A stretch of 21,059 bases of DNA, from NCBI GenBank assembly GCA_003194525.1, contig NBIV01000818.1:1-21059 (forward strand), given 5' to 3'. Both the position numbers and the translations under genes were made by a program. Positions 1-9,064 of this stretch are shown here, piece after piece (position 1 is the first letter of the stretch; each line of letters starts with the position of its first letter). Source of the DNA: Gracilariopsis chorda. Its lineage: Eukaryota; Rhodophyta; Florideophyceae; Gracilariales; Gracilariaceae. The notes beneath the pieces were generated by a model. It searched no databases. It worked only from the letters and a program-made list of their open reading frames with translations, and was not told the origin of the DNA.

Positions 1-427
1 ACTTGGACATGTTTTGGCCGTTATACGACATTCTGAACAGCTGCGTTTGCACTGCTATACGAGACACTGTCCTGTTTGATGCATATCGTGCAAACAGTAG
101 CTGAAGCATGCGACCGAGGTCATCATCTACATCCATAACTACACGCAGTGGGGCATCGCCAAGTGCACAAATGATGATTGCACATGCCTTTTCGCGCTTT
201 GCAACTATACGGGAGGGGGTCTGGGTAGCAGTAGAACCAAACGCTTGTGTCATTATAGCACTGGATGACTCCTCCTAACTTGACATCACAACATTCCAGA
301 CACCTTTAAATCGACAAGCGGGACGTAGACGGTGTCGCCAGATGGTATAATCTTCGCTCCGCTTACCGTGGAAGCGCGGGATCTTCACACCAGAAGTGGA
401 TTATGACTCAACTACGGAGTCTGGCAT
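1..427 (-). pseudogene. gag: Copia element A, copy A0: gag N-terminal fragment with in-frame stops (runs off left edge)
   Basis: This is the 5' end of a copia-type gag reading right to left. The first in-frame ATG is at 425-427 (MPDSVVES), followed at once by a TAA. The frame then reads a gag-like segment (KIPRFHGKRSEDYTIWRHRL), of the kind found at the N-terminus of copia Gag, and meets a TAG before a second ATG at 251-253 (MTQAFGST). From 253 the frame is open to the window edge. The same sequence recurs at 12417-12784 and at 18619-19046, with the same two stops. Gag would form the particle and bind element RNA. Here it is a relic unless translation starts at the second ATG. The remainder of this copy lies outside the window. 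Confidence 0.8.
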
Positions 428-579
428 GGTTCCAGAAGAAGTTCAGTAACCAAAATTGGAACAAATAATGCACGGAAATGAAGGACAGTGAGGGACTCGA
501 TGCTTAGAATCGCTATCAGAATAGACAAAAGAGCTGTTCGAGAGGTGCAGCTGTGGACTGATAGCGGATTGGTAGTACT
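428..579 (-). other. Element A leader between LTR-A and gag (copy 1)
   Basis: About 150 bases lie between the inferred end of LTR-A and the first gag ATG, where a primer-binding site would be expected. I could not assign one: the bases next to the LTR end do not clearly match a tRNA 3' end or the iMet internal site seen in element B. The segment is repeated almost unchanged at 12785-12936 and 19047-19198. No gene is seen. Confidence 0.5.
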
Positions 580-803
580 TGAAGGGGAAGGGAAAGGAAA
601 GGTAGGGGAATGCCAAGGAAGTTTGCCAGCTCTGGCTCCGATTTACTTGGAGGTTCTACAATAACAACTTATATAGAACTCTAACTTCATCTTAGTCGCA
701 ACTTCGACTTCAACTGAAACCTAAACCAGTAGCTGGGGACACTCAATACTACCAATCATCATGTAACATAACATAGCCACGCTAGCACTAACTCATGATA
801 CCT
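580..803 (-). repeat. LTR-A fragment (promoter-R-U5 part of element A's 5' LTR), copy 1
   Basis: The minus strand reads an inverted CCAAT box, a TATATAA box (669-675) and a U5-like tail ending in CCCCTTCA. The order and much of the wording match the 5590-5800 part of element B's LTR (shared blocks such as 'ccagctctggct', 'tttacttggaggt', 'cactcaatactaccaatc'), but the sequence is clearly diverged. It lies directly upstream of A's leader and gag, so it is best read as the promoter-proximal end of A's own 5' LTR. Its U3 part is missing and is replaced by LTR-D. The start at 580 is inferred from the TG/CA rule; the end near 803 is where similarity fades. Confidence 0.65.
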
Positions 804-829
804 TACATCAACTTGTTGATATGAAATGA

Positions 830-1168
830 TGTTGATGATGTTGGGCTTCGGCAGAAAGGAAAAGGAAAGAAAGAAAGAAAATAAAGAGTAAAGGTTGCCA
901 GGCTTGGGGTCGAGTTTATTTGGTACTGCGACTTCGGAGTCTTATATAGCACATCTACTTCGCACTTCCACCACAAGAAAACCCTTCACCAATAAGTGGG
1001 GACACCCAATACCACCAATCATAATCAAACATAACACAATAAGGGTTGCACACACTGATTACAGCTAAGTACAACCATGCATAACATCATAACACCACAT
1101 TACAACAACGCACACCAAGTGAACCAAGCAGCCAACAATGCGCAACAAGTGAACCAGACATGCCAACA
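830..1168 (-). repeat. LTR-D, short diverged copia-like LTR, copy 1
   Basis: The stretch begins TGTTGATGATGTTGG and ends GCCAACA on the plus strand, giving TGTTG/CAACA termini. On the minus strand it carries an ATTGGTGGTATTGGGTGTCC block and TATATAA at 942-948, the same promoter layout as the other LTRs here but with different sequence. The U5 side is pyrimidine-rich (runs of TTTC). Boundaries are uncertain: TGTTG also occurs at 839 and CAACA at 1137, and no flanking target duplication was found. It recurs in the other two spacers. Confidence 0.55.
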
Positions 1169-1169
1169 A

Positions 1170-1953
1170 TGTGCCTTTTGGCAGTAGTACCTGTGCTGTC
1201 ACTGAAAACCAAATGTTCCGGGGAGCATGGGCTGTTTTGGAGGGTACCTCTGCAAAAGCGCATATGTGCGTGTGCGCGAACCCAACGTGAAAACTGGCTT
1301 CTGATTGGCTACTGCAAATGTACATATGCAACGTGGTGCGTACAAGTGGTATGGCATAACTGGATCGGTTGGGCACACCCACGTGTCCAGCTACTACAGT
1401 GGTCACAGTGTACGTTGTGTGCAGGGGATACTGGTGAAGTGGTTGACAGCTGGTACAATGGTACAGCAGTGGTTGGTACAATGGTAAGGTGCGCATGCAC
1501 TGTCAACATGTTTACACATGCACGGGTATATTGATGACGTGGGTGTTGTGTGCTTTGCCACATGATGACATGGCACTAACACCACAGGTTACGTGCCGAC
1601 TTACCGTGACGTGTTGACTTACCGCGATGTGTTGGCATGTGCTGGCGTGTGTTGGAGTCGTGAATTTGTGCCTTGTCATGGTCATGTGTATGCACGTAAC
1701 TATTACGGAACGTTGGTGCGTTGGTGTGCGTTGATGTAATGAGGTTGTGCTGAGCTGGCTATGCCATGTTAGATGATGATTGGTAGTATTGACTGTCCCC
1801 TGCTAGTGGTTTAGGTTTTACTGTAGTTGTGTTCCCCGCCCAATTCGAGTTTAGAGTGGTATATAAGATGTGTCTGAAGGACCTCCAAGTAAATCCAAGC
1901 TATAGCTGGCGAACTTCCCTTCCATCCCCTCAACTTCCTTTCAACTTGCAACG
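1170..1953 (+). repeat. LTR-C, B-family LTR in the opposite (plus) orientation, copy 1
   Basis: About 784 bases match the reverse complement of element B's LTR with scattered differences (my estimate is 97-98% identity). The U3 has TGGTACA repeats and GCACGTAAC motifs (1692-1700, inverted at 1588-1596), then TATATAA at 1860-1866 and the B-type U5. Both termini are degraded: a few extra bases occur near the start (TGTGCCTTTTGGCAG against TGTTGGCAG) and the end reads GCAACG rather than TCAACA. There is no target duplication. It abuts the broken end of A1's RNase H, and its promoter points into A1 on the antisense strand. Apparent ORFs inside it are not genes. Confidence 0.8.
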
Positions 1954-1954
1954 C

Positions 1955-2465
1955 TCAAGATATCCACATTAGCTCTTGACTTGCCATCAGTAATGCGTAG
2001 TACTCAGACTCGCCTGTAGACAATGCCACCGACGCCTGCTTACGAGCACCATACAAACAAACACATGACCCAAATTTGACCATGAAGCCAGACAAGGACT
2101 TGCGATCAGTGATATCACCTGCGTAATCAGAGTCGACATAACCATTCAGCAGGAGGTTCCCAGAGTGGTACACAAGTCCATGGTGAGTAGTGCCACGTAA
2201 ATACCTCAGAACGCGCTTCACCGCTCGATGACAATATCGAGTTGGTGCTTTCTGGAAGCGTGCTAAGATAAGTACAGGTCCCAATATGTCCAAACGGGTG
2301 CGTAATGCCAGGTACAGCAGAGACCGGATCATCTGCTAATACAACTGGACTTCATACGGTGACTTATCCTCCTCCACATCAAGTGAGAAAAAAAAGGATT
2401 CCACCATTTGGCTCCGTGAAGGCTTGCTATACTCAAGTCCAAACTGCCGTAAACATGCCCCTGAC
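1955..2465 (-). pseudogene. pol: A1 RT connection and truncated RNase H
   Basis: The open part (2332 to 1955, 125 residues) starts MIRSLLYLALRTR, a conserved copia block after the RT thumb, and has the RNase H motifs YVDSDYAG (first catalytic Asp, about residue 67) and STGESEYYAL (catalytic Glu, about residue 110). It stops at MWIS with a TGA at the junction with LTR-C. The C-terminal third, which in copia carries the VDN Asp and the tRNA-like 'KHI' block, is absent. Upstream (2333-2465) the frame passes a TAG and a single-base change near 2452 (three A here, two in A2). RNase H would remove RNA from RNA:DNA hybrids; this copy cannot make a complete domain. Confidence 0.85.
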
Positions 2466-3334
2466 CTACAACGGCTGTGCAAGTTTCACACCTAGCATTT
2501 GGCCATTGGAGTTCATATTCCAGCTTAACTCAACACCAAGATACATTCTGACACGAGTTTCAACGCGTAGGTCATACAACAATTTGAGCTCCTCCAATAT
2601 CTGAGAACGTTGTTCGGCACTAGGCGTAAGTATGAGAAGGTCATCCACGTATACCAGGATGTATGCATAAGTGTCAGCAGGTAACTTGCGCCTGAAAACA
2701 CATGGTGCATTGGGTAATTCTTCAAAACCTATGCCTTTAATGTCTGTGCTGGACTTCGTATGCCATGCCAGATGGGCCTGGTTAAGCCCGTTTATAGCTT
2801 TTAGCAGTTTGTAGCATTGTGATTTAAGACCCGGAATGTAACGCGGTGACATCACCCACGCGTCTTCCTTGAGATCACCATTAAGGAATGCTGTCTTTAT
2901 GTCAACATGGGCAACAAACATCTGAAGCACAACATCAGGTACAAGAACATGCGAACCAAATTGAACGAAACAACTGGTGCATACGTCGCTAAGTAGTCCT
3001 CACCATATGTCTGGTTGTTGTGTACAGCCACTATTGGAGCTCGAAATCGGTCAACGGAGTCGTCTGCATCAAGTTTCAGCTTCAGTATGACATGCGTTGG
3101 TAGGGGCTGGGACTTTGGTGAGTCATCCACAACCCATGTAGCCTTGTCTCCTAATGATGTCAGCTCGTCATCAATAGCATGCCGCCATTTCTCTCTTTCA
3201 GTTGGGGTTGCAGACAGTGCTTCTTTGAGTGAGGGATCATCAATCGTGGTAACCTCAACCTCAGATTTGGCCGTGCCGGCCATATGCCACCAGCGTTGTG
3301 GTGCACGCCTGGTGCGACGAGAATAGCGTGACTG
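2466..3334 (-). pseudogene. pol: A1 reverse transcriptase, frameshifted
   Basis: Two overlapping frames cover one copia RT. The first (3283 to 2897) has KWRHAIDDELTSL and the YAPVVSFNLVRM block. The second (2930 to 2466) has the catalytic MFVAHVDIKTAFLNG segment (Asp about residue 10) and YVDD (about residues 94-97). The frame changes near 2925-2945. The three catalytic aspartates are still encoded, but the frame then ends at a TAG at 2466-2468, before the connection domain. The upstream linker (3284-3334) encodes a TRRAP/RWW motif typical of the copia integrase-RT linker. The same breaks are in A2, so they predate the array. Confidence 0.85.
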
Positions 3335-4306
3335 TTACTCAGAGTCATAATTTACCCCTTCAATGTCACCTTCATCGTCAGTTGACACCTCTTCATCACT
3401 AGAACTGTGCTCGGCATCATCAATGTTTGATGTTGCAGGGTCAATCATCATGTCTGTAGCTGCCTCAGGGTGGTTTATGGTACCATTTTCTGAGGTTTAC
3501 ATGACGTCCTTAACATCGTCAACAGAGAACTCATCCGAGCTGATGGCATCCATGTCATCCTCAGAACTACAAGCATAATCTGATGTACTCTCCTCATCCT
3601 TATAGTTGCTAAGATAGGATGCACAAGGGAACCTAGACTCATCAAAGGTGACATGACGTGACCGTACTACTCGAGTAATATGGTCGTCATCACTAACTAG
3701 AACCTCGTAAACACCATACTCAAGAGTCTGCAGGTACATTCCCTCAAGAGCACGAGACCCGAACATGGTGCCCGGATTCATTTTTAATACGTATGCGGCA
3801 CATCCTAATGCTTTGATATACGTCAAAGGAGGCCTAGTTTCAGTCAGTAGGACATACGGAGTCACGCCAGTCGTGGAGTGCAGCACTCTATTGCGAACAT
3901 AAATCACATGTTTTAGTGCATACGACCACAAACCTTCTGTAAGATTGGCTTGAATGAGCAAAGCTCGGGCAGCTTGAACCATAGTGCGATTGATGCGGTC
4001 TGCAATAGAATTATGTTCTGGGGTATACAGTGGAGAAAAAGATACCTCCTGGAGACCATTCTTGGGATTCTCTTGCAAGGCAATGTACCATTCTGCATTG
4101 TCAGAGTGCAGTTTTCGAATAAGCACATGCTCTTCTCCGAGCTGTTTGAGCTTTTGCCTCACACCCAGGAACACTTCACCGATCTCAAACCTTTGCAACA
4201 TGAACCCAAGTACTGCGTATCGCGAGTGATCATCCACAAATACAGACGCAAAGCGGAATTGGTCTGGGAATGATGGCACTAACGGACCCATAATGTCTGA
4301 GTGCAC
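3335..4306 (-). pseudogene. pol: A1 integrase core and acidic linker, with an altered catalytic motif
   Basis: The frame (269 codons to a TAA at 3497-3499) encodes a copia integrase catalytic core. The first Asp is in HSDIMGP (about residue 4) and the second in HSDNAEWY (about residue 69). Where copia elements normally have the catalytic Glu (in an NG..AER.NRT context), this copy reads NSIADRINRT, with Asp at about residue 103. After the TAA the same frame continues as an acidic linker to a second TAA at 3335-3337, then reaches the RT. The 5' side is separated from the HHCC domain by the duplication at 4301-4316. Integrase would join element DNA to host DNA; this one is probably dead. Confidence 0.85.
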
Positions 4307-4316
4307 AAGTGCACAA
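4301..4316. repeat. 8-bp tandem duplication (gtgcacaa x2) inside A1 integrase
   Basis: Two adjacent copies of gtgcacaa sit where the integrase frame between the HHCC domain and the catalytic core is lost. Eight bases shift the frame. The same duplication is present in A2 at 17390-17405. Confidence 0.9.
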
Positions 4317-5584
4317 TGTCCCCAACGTGCTTGGCCCGTTTAAACTTGCCCAGAAATGGCAGCTTATGTGCCTTGCCAAGGCGACATGACCCACATAGCT
4401 CCTCCATGCAATTGATCTTCGGGACTCCATCGACATGGCCGTGAACCTGTTGTAGGTCATCCTCATTCATATGTGCCAGTCGCCGATGCCACAATGAACT
4501 TGTGCGGTCGTCCGGTGCAGAAAGCATCTTGGATATGTACGTATGGGCGATTGGGTCGGGCAAGGTGCAAAAACCGGAGTGATGATGACGAGACCCATGT
4601 CCAACCTCAAACCCATCTTCATGTTGTAGGCGTACCTCCTTATCACAGAACAGTGATTGGATACCTTTATCAGCTAAACAACCCACAGACACTAAGTTGT
4701 ATCCAAGATTCGGAGCAAGCAGTACTTCCGACAACCTGAGGTTCACATCAAAGAAGGGTAGTATGACATCTTCTTCTTGGGTGGCAGTGCCAGTGGTGTT
4801 GTCCGCTAGTTCAATTGTCTTATCTGGCATGTCAATTAGTGTGTTTGGAACAAAATCAGATACAGAAAAGAAGAAATGAGAGGTAGCACCACTGTCTGCA
4901 AATGTGTCCATGCAATCAAAAACCGGCGGTACCACTGATGACTTCTCACTTGCAAATCCAGCAATCTCAACCTTGGACGCCTTCCGTGATGACTTTCCGG
5001 AGCGCTTGGGCTTTTCGACTGAGTTGAGCTTCAGCTGATCCAAGATCGCTTGTGGCAAGTGGTTGTCAGGGTTATCTGGATTCATGTGACAGCGGTCTTG
5101 AGTGTGTCCATCGCGCTCACAGAAAGTGCAATGGTACCCGTTTCTGCTTCCAGCAGCACATGCACGACCAGTGGGGTCATTAACTGTTGTTGAATGTGAT
5201 GCATTACCATCATTTTCGTTAGCATTTGATGATTTGCTGTGTCCAATTATACGGGCACCACCCCTGTTCCTGTTGTTCTTGCGACTGCGACCTCTACCAG
5301 ACCTGACTGAACCCATTTCGTGGGCATTGTATTCATCAATCAGAGTTGTCGCCACGTAGTCCCGTGTGAGTTCGAAATCTCCTGGGTCCTAAGTGCTGCT
5401 GCAGTTGACTCCAATGAGCAGCTGGGGTCAATAGATGCCAGAAGCATGGGTGCCTTGTAAGATTCTGGTATAGCGGCATCCTTGCCCATGCGGTCCAGCT
5501 GCGAGAACAGAGAGGCAAACTGGTCCACATACTTGGACATGTTTTGGCCGTTATACGACATTCTGAACAGCTGCGTTTGCACTG

Positions 5585-5589
5585 CTATA
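5585..5589. repeat. Target-site duplication of element B, left copy (ctata)
   Basis: ctata precedes the TGTTG terminus here and follows the CAACA terminus at 12412-12416. The empty site is seen at 55-61 and at 18674-18680 (gctatacgag), where ctata occurs once. Confidence 0.97.
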
Positions 5590-6368
5590 TGTTGAAAGTT
5601 GAAAGGAAGTTGAGGGGATGGAAGGGAAGTTCGCCAGCTCTGGCTTGGATTTACTTGGAGGTCCTTCAGGCACATCTTATATACCACTCTAAACTCGAAT
5701 TGCGCGGGAACACCAACTACAAGTAAAACCTAAACCACTAAGCAGGGACACTCAATACTACCAATCATCATCTAACATGACATAGCCAGCTCAGCACAAC
5801 CTCATTACACCAACGCACACCAACGCACCAATGTTCTGTAATAGTTACGTGCATACACATGACCATGACAAGGCACAAATTCACGACTCCAACACACGCC
5901 AGCACATGCCAACACATCATGGTAAGTCAACACGTCACGGTAAGTCGGCACGTAACCTGTGGTGTTAGTGCCATGTCATCATGTGGCAATGCACACAACA
6001 CCCACGTCATCAATATACCCGTGCATGTGTAAACCTGTTGACAGTGCATGCGCACCTTACCATTGTACCAACCACTGCTGTACCACTTGTACCAGCTGTC
6101 AACCACTTCACCAGTATCCCCTGCACACAACGTACACTGTGACCACTGTAGTAGCTGGACACGTGGGTGTGTCCAACCGATCCAGTTATGCCATACCACT
6201 TGTACGCACCACGTTGCATATGTACATTTGCAGTAGCCAATCAGAAGCCAGTTTCACGTTGGGTTCGCGCACACGCGCATATGCGCTTTTGCAGAGGTAC
6301 CCTCTAAAACAGCCCATGCTCCCCGGAACATTTGGTTTTCAGTGACAGCACAGGTACTACTGCCAACA
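5590..6368 (-). repeat. 3' LTR of element B
   Basis: 779 bp with TGTTG...CAACA inverted ends. In transcription direction it has a U3 with TGGTACA repeats and a CACGTG palindrome (near 6159), an inverted CCAAT box (5761-5765), TATATAA (5683 back to 5677) and about 90 bases of R-U5. It matches the 5' LTR with no difference seen in the compared stretches, including identical translations of three chance ORFs spanning most of the U3. Confidence 0.96.
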
Positions 6369-6378
6369 CCCCCCCTCT
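6369..6378 (-). promoter_or_regulatory. Polypurine tract of element B
   Basis: On the minus strand AGAGGGGGGG lies directly before the 3' LTR. In LTR elements this RNA resists RNase H and primes plus-strand DNA synthesis. Position and composition are textbook. Confidence 0.9.
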
Positions 6379-6388
6379 GTCACTGACT

Positions 6389-9064
6389 TCAAAGGTCTAA
6401 GGGGAGCAAGCCACAGTCACCGCGGAACCTTGCCAGCTTAACTCGACCGAGCGCTTTCGTCAGCATATCGGCAACCATGTCTTCCGTGGAACAGTACTGC
6501 AACTGGACGGCTTTGTCGCGTAGAGCCTCTCTGGTGAAGTGAAAGCGAATATCAATGTGCTTAGTACGCTTGTTCACAACTCCATTTCGAGCAAGGTCGA
6601 TGCAAACTTGGTTGTCCACGTACACAGTTGTGGGCTCAACCATTAGCGTCACTGACTCATCCACGTGTAGTCCACTTGCGTTGCCAATGCCACTCCACAG
6701 TCGTCTCAGCCAGATCGCTTCCTTCGTCCCACTGCACAGACTCACATACTCAGCCTCAGCGCTAGACAATGCAACTACTTCCTGTTGGCGCGAGCTCCAA
6801 GACACAGGAGCACCGCACATCATGAACACATACCCACTGGTGGACTTGCGGTTGGATGTATCACCTGCCCAGTCAGAGTCTACGTATCCATACAGCTGAG
6901 TATCAGTCGTGGTGCCATAAGTAAGTCCGAGGGAGCGAGTGCCATAGAGGTAACGCAGAACACGCTTGACCGCTTTCCAATGAGTCTCTCCAGGTTTCTC
7001 GACATACTTGGCTAGCTTGGACACTGCAAACGAGATGTCCGGTCGAGTGCCAACAGAGAGATACATCAGACAACCGATCACCTGGCGATACGGGAGGTTC
7101 GTCAGAGGCTCTTCTACCTTAGTGAGGTCAGCACCGGAGTCCATGGGAGTGTCCATTGGTTTGCACTGCAACATGCCAAAACGTTCTAAGACCTTACGCG
7201 TGTATGCAGACTGTGTCAGGTACAGCTGTCTTTTGGATCGATCACGATGGATCTGGAACCCAAGTACCATGCGCGCTTCACTGAGATCCTCCATCTGAAA
7301 ACGTTTTGACAGTTCACGCTTTACGCGATTCATTGTCTCCATACTTGGACTCGCAATGAGCAAGTCGTCCACATAAAGAGCAATGATCACAAGCGCTCCC
7401 AGTACCTCTCCGGTGTAGACGCACTCGTCTGCGACGTTTGGCTTCAGACCCATCCAACCAACGAGGAACAAGTACATCTTTGCAAACCACTGCCTTGATG
7501 CCTGTCGTAGCCCATAGATGGCTTTCTTGAGAAGGCATACCAAGTCCTCGTTCCCAGGTTTGATGAATCCGTCCGGCTGCTCCATGTACACAGTCTCTTC
7601 CAGGTCGCCATTCAAGAATGCAGTCTTCACATCCATCTGGTGCAGATGATAGTCCTGCACTGCTACAATGGACAGAATCATTCTAATGGATGTGAATTTG
7701 ACCACTGGTGCATACGTCTCGGCGATGTCTACTCCTTCGATCTGCAGAAACCCTCGAGCCACCACACGAGCCTTGTACCTCACTGTCGGTTCATCGTTGT
7801 CGCCAGCCTCATATTTTTGCACAAATACCCACTTGGATGATATGATGTTGCTGTGAGCTGGCCTTGGCACTAACTCCCATGTGTCATGCTCCATCAGAGA
7901 CTCGTACTCACTGTTCATGGCCTTGGTCCACGCTTTTGAATCAGGACGTGACACTGCATCGGAGTATGAGGATGGGACGTCATCACTGGCAGTGAGTAGG
8001 GCAGTTCCGCGCCACCACGAGGTAGGCGCTCTACGCTCACGAGTGGATCTCCGAAGTGGTGGTGGATCTGGTACATCTGGCTCAACTTCTGTCTCAGCTG
8101 TGGGCTCATCGTGGCCACTGCCTGAAGCTTCTTCTGGTGGAGTATCTGGTGCAGCGGTTTCAACTTGGGCAGCATCGGTGGGTTTAGTAGAGGTGGAGGT
8201 GATGTTTGATTTCGGCTTGTCCGAGATGTCGATCTCAGCATAGTCGTCATCATCAACGTGGTCAGTACCTTGATCTGAACCACTACATTCGTCAAACCTC
8301 ACATCTCTCGACACAACCACCTTCTTCTTTTGCGCATCCCACAGTTTATAACCGTTCGATCCAGTTGTGTACCCAATAAAGATCGCCTCCACGGCACGTT
8401 GGTCCAGCTTCTTCAGCTTGTGGTCCACCACTTTGTACCAGCACCGGCTACCGAACACACGCAGATTGCTCAAGTCAGGTTCATATCCACTCCACATCTC
8501 GAGTGGTGTCACGTCACTCGGAAGGGCCTTGCAGGTGACTCGATTGCACACATACACTGCAACGTTCAACGCTTCAGCCCAGAAGCTCTTTGGCAGTTTC
8601 TTGTGATGCAGCATCGATCTCACCAAGTCCATGAGTGTTCGGTTGAGCCGTTCGGCCAGACCATTCTGATGTGGATTGTAAGGCACCGTTCGCTGATGTT
8701 CAATACCGTGACGTTCAAGCTCTTGTGAAAACTTCTTTGACACATATTCACCAGCATTGTCTGTGCGTAACGCATGTAGCACAGACTCACGTGCGGTGAT
8801 GGTTTTCACATGTCGGTCACTCTGATTTTGAACCATCTTGAGCCACTTCACGAACACGTGGAACACCTCATCCTTGGTCTTGAGCATGTACAAGAAGCAA
8901 AAACGGGAGTGATCATCGATGAATGTGACGAAGTAGCGTGAACCTCCCAAGGAACCTACTTGGATTGGACCACAAATGTCCGAATGCACTAGGTCCAATG
9001 GGTGCAAAGCCCGTTCCCCCCTTGCTTGGGAGTTGGAGCACGTGTAGATTTTCCCACTACACAA
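6389..9064 (-). CDS. pol: Element B pol: integrase, reverse transcriptase, RNase H
   Basis: 891 codons in the -1 frame relative to gag. The first ~15 residues are out-of-frame sequence, since the true join is near the G6 run at 9016-9021; the ATG at 9064 is probably not a real start. The integrase catalytic triad is D29 (HSDICGP), D102 (RTDNAGEY) and E138 (NGLAERLNRT). An acidic/Pro-rich linker ends in LRRSTRERRAP (about 337-346). RT has D478 (MDVKTAFLNG) and YVDD (564-567). RNase H has D729 (YVDSDWAG), E772 (SSAEAEY) and D817 (VDNQ), then the KRTKHIDIR block. The polyprotein would copy element RNA to DNA and insert it. The stop is 11 bases before the polypurine tract, so the C-terminus is complete. 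Confidence 0.93.
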   Translation of the reverse strand: MCSGKIYTCSNSQARGERALHPLDLVHSDICGPIQVGSLGGSRYFVTFIDDHSRFCFLYMLKTKDEVFHVFVKWLKMVQNQSDRHVKTITARESVLHALRTDNAGEYVSKKFSQELERHGIEHQRTVPYNPHQNGLAERLNRTLMDLVRSMLHHKKLPKSFWAEALNVAVYVCNRVTCKALPSDVTPLEMWSGYEPDLSNLRVFGSRCWYKVVDHKLKKLDQRAVEAIFIGYTTGSNGYKLWDAQKKKVVVSRDVRFDECSGSDQGTDHVDDDDYAEIDISDKPKSNITSTSTKPTDAAQVETAAPDTPPEEASGSGHDEPTAETEVEPDVPDPPPLRRSTRERRAPTSWWRGTALLTASDDVPSSYSDAVSRPDSKAWTKAMNSEYESLMEHDTWELVPRPAHSNIISSKWVFVQKYEAGDNDEPTVRYKARVVARGFLQIEGVDIAETYAPVVKFTSIRMILSIVAVQDYHLHQMDVKTAFLNGDLEETVYMEQPDGFIKPGNEDLVCLLKKAIYGLRQASRQWFAKMYLFLVGWMGLKPNVADECVYTGEVLGALVIIALYVDDLLIASPSMETMNRVKRELSKRFQMEDLSEARMVLGFQIHRDRSKRQLYLTQSAYTRKVLERFGMLQCKPMDTPMDSGADLTKVEEPLTNLPYRQVIGCLMYLSVGTRPDISFAVSKLAKYVEKPGETHWKAVKRVLRYLYGTRSLGLTYGTTTDTQLYGYVDSDWAGDTSNRKSTSGYVFMMCGAPVSWSSRQQEVVALSSAEAEYVSLCSGTKEAIWLRRLWSGIGNASGLHVDESVTLMVEPTTVYVDNQVCIDLARNGVVNKRTKHIDIRFHFTREALRDKAVQLQYCSTEDMVADMLTKALGRVKLARFRGDCGLLPLDL

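Larger units (their letters stand above)
4279..5589 (-). pseudogene. gag-pol: A1 gag C-terminus, protease and integrase HHCC domain
   Basis: From the edge of element B the frame continues gag (VQTQLFRMSYNGQ...) and breaks near 5370, where A2 has one more T. A second frame (5355 to 4279, 358 residues) has a basic Arg/Gly-rich stretch (about residues 19-35), a CX2CX4HX4C zinc knuckle (C76, C79, H84, C89) for RNA binding, an aspartic protease DSGA motif (D154) and the integrase zinc motif (H290, H295, C321, C324). It runs out of frame in VHLCTQTLWVR because of the 8-bp duplication at 4301-4316. An ORF that starts in the LTR at 5687 and runs into gag is a chance fusion across the insertion edge. 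Confidence 0.85.

Noticed and set aside
450..579. Primer-binding site for element A
   Set aside because: Candidate bases (e.g. CGCTATCAG near 558) only weakly resemble known tRNA-complementary sites and the LTR end is inferred, so no call was made.
1065..1585. Overlapping 60-143 codon ORFs on both strands in LTR-C
   Set aside because: They lie in LTR U3 sequence, occur on both strands in several frames, recur in every B-family LTR and resemble no protein family.
5340..5687. 115-codon ORF starting in the B LTR and running into A1 gag
   Set aside because: The first ~33 codons are LTR sequence fused to gag by the insertion. It is a junction product, not a gene.
7881..8728. Plus-strand ORFs of 79-132 codons under B pol
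   Set aside because: They are shadow frames of the minus-strand pol, whose motifs are unambiguous.
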